Shown: in pieces, positions 57,608 through 64,000 of the stretch
Position numbering within the stretch: the first letter of the stretch is position 1
Layout of the letters: every line of letters begins with the position of its first letter
Source of the DNA: Amycolatopsis decaplanina DSM 44594
GTDB lineage: Bacteria > Actinomycetota > Actinomycetes > Mycobacteriales > Pseudonocardiaceae
Length of the DNA stretch: 64,000 nucleotides
Direction: 5' to 3'
NCBI RefSeq assembly: GCF_000342005.1
Contig: NZ_AOHO01000048.1
Location: 726,540-790,539 of the forward strand
Notes under the pieces: model-generated
The model's database searches: none
Told to the model about the DNA's origin: nothing
The model's input: only the letters and a program-made list of their open reading frames with translations
Made by a program: the position numbers and the translations under genes

Positions 57608-60600
57608 ATGGGCTGGAACAACCCTCCGCGGCCGTGGAAGGACCTCGCCCGCGAGCTCGCGGGCGAGGTACCGCCCGGCGACGGCGGTGACAGCCCCGCG
57701 TGGAGTGCCAAGCGGCAGGGGTATCAGCCGCCCGCGGACCTGACCGGGCTGATCGGTGACGACGACGGGGCCACCGCGCGCCGGGTGCCGTACGCCGAAC
57801 TGCACTGCCATTCGAACTTCAGTTTCCTCGACGGGGCGAGCCATCCCGAGGAACTGGTGGAGGAGGCCGCGCGGCTGGGCCTGGACGCGATCGCGCTCAC
57901 CGATCACGACGGCATGTACGGCGTGGTGCGCTTCGCCGAAGCGGCGAGGGAACTGGGCGTGCACACCGTTTTCGGCACGGAGCTCAGTTTCGGTCTTTCC
58001 GGGCCGCAGAACGGGTTCGCCGATCCCGAGGGCGAGCACCTGCTCTTGCTGGCCAAGCAACAGGACGGCTACCTGAGCCTGAACCGGGCGATCACCGCCG
58101 GCCAGCTGTACGGCTTCGACAGGCAGTCGTCGTCCCCCAAGGAAAGGGCGGAGAAGGGCAGGCCGGTCTACGACCTGCGCGTGGTAGCCGAAGAGGTCGG
58201 CGGGAAGTGTGTCGTGCTCACCGGCTGCCGCAAGGGAGCGGTGCGCAAGGCGCTCGTCACCGAAGGCCCCGCCGCGGCCGTCGAGAGACTGAAGGAACTC
58301 ATCGACTGCTTCGGCCGGGAAAACGTCTACGTCGAACTCATCGACCACAGTCTTCCCCCGGACAGCACGCACAACGACCTGCTGAGCGAGATGGCCGGGG
58401 AGTTCGGGCTGCCGACGGTGGCGACCACGGCCGCGCACTACGCCCGGCCGGAGCGGGCCCCGCTCGCCGACGCGCTCAGCGCCATCCGTGCCCGGCGAGG
58501 CCTGGAGGACATGGAGGGCTGGCTGCCCGCCGCGGGAACGGCGTTCCTGCGGTCGGGGGAGGAGATGGCCGAGATCTTCGCGCGGTATCCGGGCGCGGTG
58601 CAGCGGGCGGCACTGCTCGGCCGGGAGTGCGCGTTCGAACTCCACCACATCAAGCCGAAGCTGCCGCCGTTCGACGTTCCGAAGGGGTACACCGAGGCGT
58701 CCTATCTCCGAGAACTCACCTACGCGGGTGCGAAGGAGCACGAGAAGAACAAAGACGAGGAGTACCGCGAAAAAGCCAGGAAGCTGATCGACCACGAACT
58801 GGGCATCATCGAAGAACTGGGTTTCCCCGGCTACTTCCTGATCGTCTGGGACATCGTGCGGTTCTGCCGGGACAGCGGGATCCTCTGCCAGGGCCGGGGA
58901 TCGGCCGCGAACTCGGCGGTCTGCTACGCGCTCGGCATCACCAAGGTCGACGCCGTGCGCTACGGCCTGCTCTTCGAACGGTTCCTCGCCCCGGATCGCG
59001 ACGGTTACCCGGACATCGACCTCGACATCGAATCCGATCGCCGTGAGGAGGCGATCCAGTACGTCTACGGGAAATACGGGCGGCTGAACACCGCCCAGGT
59101 GGCGAACGTGATCACCTATCGGGCGCGGTCCGCGGTCCGGGACGCGGCGCGGGCGCTGGGGTACTCGCCCGGCCAGCAGGACGCGTGGAGCAAGCAGATC
59201 GACCGCTGGGGCGCGTTGCGCGCCACGGAGAAGGACCACGATCACGACATCCCGGAAGAGGTCGTGGAACTCGCTTGTGCGCTCGAAGACTTCCCCCGGC
59301 ACCTGGGTATCCATTCCGGCGGGATGGTGATCTGTGAACAGCCGGTGAGCGAGGTCGTCCCGATCGAATGGGCCCGCATGGAGGACCGCAGCGTCGTGCA
59401 GTGGGAGAAGGACGACTGCGCCGCCGCGGGACTGGTCAAATTCGATCTGCTCGGCCTCGGAATGTTGTCGGCCCTGCACTATATGATCGACCTGGTTCGT
59501 GACCACAAAGGGGAAGAGGTCGACATCTCCGAATTGGATCTCAAGGATCAGAACATCTACGGAATGCTCTGCCGTGCCGACGCCATCGGTGTCTTCCAGG
59601 TGGAGAGCCGGGCGCAGCTGGCCACACTGCCTCGCTTGCGCCCCAAGAAGTTCTATGACCTGGCGGTCGAGGTCGCGCTCATCCGGCCCGGGCCGATCCA
59701 GGGTGGTTCGGTGCATCCCTACATCCGGCGCAAGAACGGCCAGGAGAAATGGGATTTCGACCATCCGAAACTGGAGAACGCGTTGAAGAAGACCCTCGGG
59801 GTCCCGTTGTTCCAGGAACAGATGATGCAGATCGCCCTCGACGTCGCCGATTTCAGCCCGGCGGAGGCGGATCAGTTGCGGCACGCCATGGGGGCCAAAC
59901 GTTCCGAACAGAAGATGGAACGGCTCAAGCGGCGATTCCTCGAAGGCGCCGCGAAGAACGACATCGAGGGGGAACTCGCCGAGAAGATCTTCGGCAAGCT
60001 CAAGGCGTTCGCGAATTTCGGCTTCCCGGAGAGCCACGCGCTGAGTTTCGCCCTGCTGGTGTTCGCGAGCGCGTACTTCAAGTACTACCACCCGGACGCG
60101 TTCCTGGCGGGTTTGCTGCGTGCTCAGCCGATGGGGTTCTATTCGCCGCAGTCGCTGGTCGCCGACGCGCGGCGGCACGGGGTGCGGGTGCTCGGCCCGG
60201 ACATCAACGCGAGCCTCCCGCACGCGACGCTGGAACCCTTGCCGGAAGGGGAAGAACTGCTCGCCGTGCGGGGCGGCCTGGCCACCGTGCGGATGATCGG
60301 CGAGAAGCCGGCGAAGGAGATCGTCGACGAGCGGGAACGAGGCGGCCCGTTCGCGGATCTGTCCGAGGTCGCCCGGCGCGTGCGGCTGACCAAACCGCAG
60401 ATCGAGGCGCTGGCCGCGGCCGGCGCGTTCGGCTGTTTCGGCGAGAGCAGGCGGAGCGCGCTCTGGGCGGCGGGCGCGGTCGCCGACGAAAGCCTGGAGA
60501 AACTGCCGGGGCTCATCACCGGGGCCCAGGCGCCGATGTTGCCGGGGATGGACGAAATCGACGTCGCGGCCGCGGACGTCTGGGCCACCGGGGTGTCACC

Positions 60601-60961
60601 GGACAGCTTCCCGACCCAGTTCATCCGGGATCACCTCGACGAACTCGGCGTCGTCACGGCGGCGAGCCTGCGCGAGGTCCCTCACGGCGCACAGGTGCTG
60701 ACCGGCGGTGCGGTGACCCACCGCCAACGGCCGGCGACCGCGGGCGGCGTCACCTTCATGAACCTCGAAGACGAGACGGGGATGATCAACGTCATCTGCA
60801 CGATGGGGGTGTGGCAGCGCTATCACCGGGTCGCCCGCGGCAGTCCCGCGCTGCTGGTCCGAGGCGTGGTCGAACGCACCGGCGAGGTGGTGAACGTCCT
60901 TGCCGAACAGATCCGGCATCTGCCGCTGCGGATCACCGCCAAGTCCCGTGACTTCCGCTGA
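57608..60961 (+). CDS. dnaE2: Error-prone DNA polymerase DnaE2 (ImuC)
   Basis: The 1117-residue C-family polymerase has an N-terminal PHP domain (YAELHCHSNFSFLDGASHPE, ALTDHDGMYG), the palm residues in GYPDIDLDIESDRREE, the fingers, the OB fold (VTFMNLEDETGMINVICTM) and a C-terminal domain. It is the translesion polymerase of the LexA-controlled mutasome. A 40-residue unconserved N-terminal extension (PPRPWKDLARELAG...) precedes the PHP domain. ATG 57608 follows the small Cys gene by three bases. Confidence 0.96.
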   Translation: MGWNNPPRPWKDLARELAGEVPPGDGGDSPAWSAKRQGYQPPADLTGLIGDDDGATARRVPYAELHCHSNFSFLDGASHPEELVEEAARLGLDAIALTDHDGMYGVVRFAEAARELGVHTVFGTELSFGLSGPQNGFADPEGEHLLLLAKQQDGYLSLNRAITAGQLYGFDRQSSSPKERAEKGRPVYDLRVVAEEVGGKCVVLTGCRKGAVRKALVTEGPAAAVERLKELIDCFGRENVYVELIDHSLPPDSTHNDLLSEMAGEFGLPTVATTAAHYARPERAPLADALSAIRARRGLEDMEGWLPAAGTAFLRSGEEMAEIFARYPGAVQRAALLGRECAFELHHIKPKLPPFDVPKGYTEASYLRELTYAGAKEHEKNKDEEYREKARKLIDHELGIIEELGFPGYFLIVWDIVRFCRDSGILCQGRGSAANSAVCYALGITKVDAVRYGLLFERFLAPDRDGYPDIDLDIESDRREEAIQYVYGKYGRLNTAQVANVITYRARSAVRDAARALGYSPGQQDAWSKQIDRWGALRATEKDHDHDIPEEVVELACALEDFPRHLGIHSGGMVICEQPVSEVVPIEWARMEDRSVVQWEKDDCAAAGLVKFDLLGLGMLSALHYMIDLVRDHKGEEVDISELDLKDQNIYGMLCRADAIGVFQVESRAQLATLPRLRPKKFYDLAVEVALIRPGPIQGGSVHPYIRRKNGQEKWDFDHPKLENALKKTLGVPLFQEQMMQIALDVADFSPAEADQLRHAMGAKRSEQKMERLKRRFLEGAAKNDIEGELAEKIFGKLKAFANFGFPESHALSFALLVFASAYFKYYHPDAFLAGLLRAQPMGFYSPQSLVADARRHGVRVLGPDINASLPHATLEPLPEGEELLAVRGGLATVRMIGEKPAKEIVDERERGGPFADLSEVARRVRLTKPQIEALAAAGAFGCFGESRRSALWAAGAVADESLEKLPGLITGAQAPMLPGMDEIDVAAADVWATGVSPDSFPTQFIRDHLDELGVVTAASLREVPHGAQVLTGGAVTHRQRPATAGGVTFMNLEDETGMINVICTMGVWQRYHRVARGSPALLVRGVVERTGEVVNVLAEQIRHLPLRITAKSRDFR

Positions 60962-61066
60962 ACCCCTTGACGATCACCCGGGGGCCGTGCTGAAGTTCCT
61001 TCAGCGTCGCAGTGCACCCGGCAAAGAGACCGTCGTGGGCATGGAGGTGCCGGACCATGGGAAATC

Positions 61067-61576
61067 ATGGAAACCCCTTCTCAGACGAACGGCCGGTTGA
61101 CGGCGTTCGGAAATCAACTCGTTCAGGTTCACAACTGGTTGCGTAAAGAGCTGGCCATGCTGCACGACGACCTCGGGTCGGTCGCTGAGGGGCGTGCCGA
61201 GCGGCTGCGCGATCTCCGGGCGCATTGCCTCACCTTCTGCTCGGCACTGACCAGGCATCACACCGGCGAGGACGGCGGCGCTTTCCTTGTGCTGGCGGAC
61301 AAATTCCCCGAATTGCGGCCGTCGCTCGAAGAGCTCGCGCACGACCACGGGGTGATGACCGGGATCATCGAACGGCTCGAAGAACTGGTCGCCGGTGTCG
61401 GACCCGGGTCGAGTCAGGACGAGATCCTTGACGTCCAACGGGAACTGGATGGCCTCACGGCGATCATGGAGACGCATTTCCGGTACGAGGAGAAGCGGAT
61501 CGTCGAGGTGCTCAACTCGCTGGACATGCCGGAGTGGCTGGAGACGAAACCGCCTTTCCTGCTGAAAACCCATTAG
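61067..61576 (+). CDS. Hemerythrin-domain protein
   Basis: The 169-residue four-helix protein has metal-ligand pairs typical of bacterial hemerythrins: VHNWLRKEL, TRHHTGEDGGAF, AHDHGVMTGII and METHFRYEEKRI. It should bind a di-iron site for O2 or peroxide, or act as a metal sensor. ATG 61067 has GGGAAATC before it. A small hairpin (60989-61005, GCTGAAG/CTTCAGC) lies between dnaE2 and this gene. Confidence 0.88.
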   Translation: METPSQTNGRLTAFGNQLVQVHNWLRKELAMLHDDLGSVAEGRAERLRDLRAHCLTFCSALTRHHTGEDGGAFLVLADKFPELRPSLEELAHDHGVMTGIIERLEELVAGVGPGSSQDEILDVQRELDGLTAIMETHFRYEEKRIVEVLNSLDMPEWLETKPPFLLKTH

Positions 61577-61643
61577 GACGTGTTCTGTCCTATACCGGCT
61601 CTAACGTTCTTCTCATCGCACACGACGACTGAGGAGAACTCCG

Positions 61644-62126
61644 ATGAGCAACCCGATCCCCGACGGCTACCACTCGGTCACCCCGTGGATCATCTCGCGC
61701 GACACCGCAGGTGTGATCGACTTCCTGAAGCGCGTCTTCGATGCCGAGCCGCTGGGTGAACCGGTGTACGTCGAGGGCGGGAAGATCGGGCACGCCGAGG
61801 TCCGGATCGGCGACTCGGTCGTCATGCTGTTCGACGCGCGGGACGACTGGGTCGAGACACCGGCGTACCTGCGGCTCTACGTCGAGGACAGCGTGGAGAC
61901 GCAGCGCCGGGCCGTCGAAGCGGGCGCCGAAGAGGTCACGAGGCAGACCGAGCTCTTCTTCGGCGACCGTGTCGGCCGGGTCCGCGACCCGTTCGGCAAC
62001 CTGTGGTGGATCCAGACCCGGCTCGCCGACCTCGACTTCCCGGAGATGGAGCGCCGGATGAACGACCCGAAGTTCATCGAGGCCATGCGGTACGTCTCCG
62101 GCACGAAGATCATCCCGAGCCGCTGA
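61644..62126 (+). CDS. PhnB-like VOC protein
   Basis: The 160-residue protein resembles the PhnB/YciI-adjacent glyoxalase-fold family: VTPWIISRDTAGVIDFLKRV, HAEVRIGDSVVMLFDARDDW, VGRVRDPFGNLWWIQTR. The function of the family is unclear. ATG 61644 has GAGGAG ideally spaced. It is upstream of the reverse-transcriptase locus but separated by 38 bases and has its own start signals. Confidence 0.9.
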   Translation: MSNPIPDGYHSVTPWIISRDTAGVIDFLKRVFDAEPLGEPVYVEGGKIGHAEVRIGDSVVMLFDARDDWVETPAYLRLYVEDSVETQRRAVEAGAEEVTRQTELFFGDRVGRVRDPFGNLWWIQTRLADLDFPEMERRMNDPKFIEAMRYVSGTKIIPSR

Positions 62127-62164
62127 AGTCGGTAGGGTGGTGATCGCGACGCGGAGGTGAGCCG

Positions 62165-62269
62165 GTGGATCACCACCCACTCCGGGGAACCCCCGGGGAG
62201 CACGAGGACAGCGAGACAAGGCGCCCCGCGCGAGAGCGGCACGCTTCGCGTACGAGGCCGCGCGGATGA
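62165..62269 (+). CDS. 34-residue leader ORF coupled to the reverse transcriptase
   Basis: GTG 62165 has a perfect GGAGGTGA at 62153-62160 with seven-base spacing. The peptide (MDHHPLRGTPGEHED then SETRRPARERHASRTR) is rich in His, Arg and Glu and has high third-position G/C. Its TGA overlaps the ATG of the reverse transcriptase (ATGA), so ribosomes on it would re-initiate at that gene. The region can also fold (GGTGGTGATC at 62136 with GATCACCACC at 62167; CTCCGGGG with CCCCGGGGAG), so it may act as an RNA rather than a peptide. Confidence 0.55.
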   Translation: MDHHPLRGTPGEHEDSETRRPARERHASRTRPRG

Positions 62270-63333
62270 CAGGAGAAAGAGTCACCCCCGCGTCGCTCCT
62301 CGGACCCATGCCGGTCTGGCGATGGCAGGTGGCCCGTTGGACGACGTTCGACGAGTGCGCCACCGCGCTCGACCTGACACCCGGCGAACTCTCGTGGTTC
62401 GCCGACACGAAGGGATGGAACAGGCGCGCGGCCGGTCGGGTCCGGCATTACACCTACCGCTGGATCCCGACCGCTTCGGGCGGCGTGCGGCTCATCGAGC
62501 GGCCGAAGCCGCGGCTCGCCGAACTGCAGCGCCGGATCGTGCGGCACGTCGTCGACGCGCTGCCGGTGCACGAGGCCGCACACGGGTTCCGGCGCGGCCG
62601 TTCGCCGATGTCGTGCGCCGCGCCGCACGCGGGCCGGGAGACCGTGGTCAGGATGGTCCTCGAAGGGTTCTTCCCGGCGGTGTCCGCGCGCCGGATCTCG
62701 GCGTTGCTCGCCCTCGCCGGCTATCCGCCCGCCGTGGCGGAGGCGCTGGCGGGCGTGCTCACCACGGCCGTTCCGCCCGACGTCCTCGCCACCGTGCCCG
62801 CGGGACGGCGGGATCCGGCGCGTTCGCGGCTGCTGAACAACCTGGCGGCCACGCATCTGCCGCAGGGCGCGCCGTCCTCGCCGTCGGTCACGAACGCGGT
62901 CACGCACTATCTGGACCGGCGGCTCGACGGGCTCGCGCGCGCACTGGGCGCGACATACACGAGGTATGCCGACGATCTGGCGTTCTCCGGGGATTCCCTG
63001 CCGCTGCACCGGTTGCTGCCCGGTGTGCGGCGAGTCGTGGCCGACGAAGGTTTCCGGCTTCGGGACGACAAGACGTCGATCGCCGGTGCGCACCAGCGGC
63101 AACGGGTCGCGGGTCTGGTGGTCAACAGCGCGCCCGCCGCGACGCGTGCCGACTACGACGCCCTGCGCGCGTTGCTCCACAACTGCGTCCGAACCGGCCC
63201 GGAGGCGCAGAACCGGGGCGGGCATCCGGACTTCCGTGCCCATCTGCTGGGCCGGATCGGCTGGATCGCCGCGTCTTCGCAGGCGCGGGCGGCGAAGCTG
63301 CGCGCGATGTTCGACAGGATCACCTGGGCGTAA
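62266..63333 (+). CDS. Retron-like reverse transcriptase lacking the motif A aspartate
   Basis: The 355-residue protein is a group-II-intron/retron-class RT without a fused domain. HGFRRGRS is at 106-113, a degenerate region X CAAPH at 117-121 (usually NAxxH), motif A reads MVLEGFFPAV at 130-139 with Val131 where the first catalytic Asp should be, LPQGAPSSP at 198-206, the polymerase box YADD at 234-237, and region Y VAGLVVN at 281-287 (usually VTG). Two of three metal-binding Asp remain. Either the protein is a non-polymerising RT fold or it works with changed chemistry. Coupled upstream ORF; pentapeptide gene 25 bases downstream. Confidence 0.85.
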   Translation: MTGERVTPASLLGPMPVWRWQVARWTTFDECATALDLTPGELSWFADTKGWNRRAAGRVRHYTYRWIPTASGGVRLIERPKPRLAELQRRIVRHVVDALPVHEAAHGFRRGRSPMSCAAPHAGRETVVRMVLEGFFPAVSARRISALLALAGYPPAVAEALAGVLTTAVPPDVLATVPAGRRDPARSRLLNNLAATHLPQGAPSSPSVTNAVTHYLDRRLDGLARALGATYTRYADDLAFSGDSLPLHRLLPGVRRVVADEGFRLRDDKTSIAGAHQRQRVAGLVVNSAPAATRADYDALRALLHNCVRTGPEAQNRGGHPDFRAHLLGRIGWIAASSQARAAKLRAMFDRITWA

Positions 63334-63358
63334 GCGGGTATGCGATCCTGGACGGGTG

Positions 63359-63982
63359 ATGGAACCTGCGGAGGCTCAGCCGGATGAATTCTCAGCGGGA
63401 AAGAGTGCTTCGAATTTCCGAGAAGCCGTCCTTTCCCGGCAATGGTGGGAAAAACGCAGTTTCGTCGGCTGCGATTTCACCGAGGCCGACCTGCGCGGGC
63501 TGCGCACCCAGGGCTGCACCTTCGACCAGTGCGACTTCACGAAGACCGACTTCGAGGGCTCGCGCCACGAAGCGTCCGCGTTCCGCTCGTGCACCTTCGA
63601 CCGCAGCGTCCTGGCAGGCACGCGGTGGAGTTCCTGTTCGATGCTCGGATCGTCCTTTGTGGACTGTCGATTCCAGAAGATCGCCTTCACCGAATGCGAT
63701 CTGTCACTGGTCTCGCTCAGCAAAGCCCGTTTGTCCAAAGTAGACCTAGGTGGCCTGCGGCTGCGTGAGGCGAACCTGCTCGAAGCCGACTTGACCGGCG
63801 CCGACCTGCGCGGCGCGGATCTCACCGGCGCGCGGCTGGCGGGCGCGAAGCTGGAAGGCGCGGACCTGCGTGGCGCGCGGCTCGACGCCAACGGGCTGGT
63901 GCAGGCGAACCTCTCCGGGGTCCACGTGGACACCGAGACCGCGATCGCCTACGCCGCCGCGCACGGACTCGTCATCCACTGA
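63359..63982 (+). CDS. Pentapeptide-repeat protein
   Basis: The 207-residue protein has an irregular first half (FVGCDFTEADLRGLRTQGCT, FDQCDFTKTDFEGS) and a regular C-terminal run of A(D/N)LxG-type repeats (LLEADLTGADLRGADLTGAR, LAGAKLEGADLRGA). It forms a right-handed beta-helix resembling DNA. Some relatives (MfpA, Qnr) bind gyrase; most are uncharacterised. ATG 63359 is preceded immediately by GTG 63356, and either may be used. It follows the reverse transcriptase by 25 bases without a terminator, suggesting one transcript. Confidence 0.88.
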   Translation: MEPAEAQPDEFSAGKSASNFREAVLSRQWWEKRSFVGCDFTEADLRGLRTQGCTFDQCDFTKTDFEGSRHEASAFRSCTFDRSVLAGTRWSSCSMLGSSFVDCRFQKIAFTECDLSLVSLSKARLSKVDLGGLRLREANLLEADLTGADLRGADLTGARLAGAKLEGADLRGARLDANGLVQANLSGVHVDTETAIAYAAAHGLVIH

Positions 63983-64000
63983 CCCCGCGTGCAATGAAGG

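Noticed and set aside
1..64000. tRNA, rRNA, CRISPR arrays, intact insertion sequences, prophage genes, biosynthetic gene clusters.
   Set aside because: Read through on both strands; no matching structures or characteristic proteins were recognised, although a tRNA scan by program was not possible.

Overview
The window is about 70% GC, with GTG and TTG starts, near-saturated G/C at third codon positions and a typical high-GC actinomycete gene set (WhiB, mycothiol-type DinB proteins, SigD/RsdA, GuaB3, ChoD, ImuA'/ImuB/DnaE2). Gene order and protein style point to the Pseudonocardiales, probably Amycolatopsis or a close relative; this is inferred from the sequence, not from a search. Several blocks follow the order of the Mycobacterium tuberculosis regions Rv3418c-Rv3409c (groES, groEL1, whiB3, Rv3415c-like, sigD, rsdA, DUF5319, guaB2, guaB3, choD), Rv0948c-Rv0957 (chorismate mutase, uvrD1, M23 peptidase, sucC, sucD, Rv0954, perM, purN, purH) and Rv3394c/Rv3395c/dnaE2.

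Layout. 1-5.5 kb: chaperonins, WhiB3, a MerR/B12-fold regulator, a TPR-like protein and a BldM-type regulator without its phospho-acceptor Asp. 5.7-21.4 kb: SigD with its anti-sigma factor, purine genes (guaB, guaB3, guaA), cholesterol oxidase, several redox enzymes and a methyltransferase with an iron-box-like operator. 21.6-34.6 kb: a PspC/two-component envelope-stress locus, a DMT exporter with a LysR regulator, a canonical Ser/Thr kinase beside a predicted pseudokinase, and two single-pass membrane proteins. 34.7-49.5 kb: chorismate mutase, UvrD1/PcrA, M23 peptidase, membrane proteins, succinyl-CoA synthetase, PerM, purN-purH. 49.7-64 kb: accessory enzymes, a MITE-like element, the SOS mutasome cassette (LexA box, imuA', imuB, an extra 63-residue gene, dnaE2), a hemerythrin, and a retron-like reverse transcriptase coupled to a tiny upstream ORF and followed by a pentapeptide-repeat gene.

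The strongest unexplained signal is a family of about 22 short palindromes with core arms GCGTTTAGC/GCTAAACGC or the variant TTAGCCCCCTAA. They sit almost only at gene 3' ends, often as inverted pairs or inside long perfect hairpins. They supply the stop codons of two genes, and one copy lies in frame inside choD. A second family, with arms like TCGTGAGTGGCTAGGACGG, forms a 285-bp MITE-like element and, elsewhere, a 54-bp miniature. Two perfect LexA boxes mark the mutasome operon and a frameshifted small cysteine-containing gene downstream of uvrD1. No rRNA, tRNA, CRISPR array or intact insertion sequence was seen.
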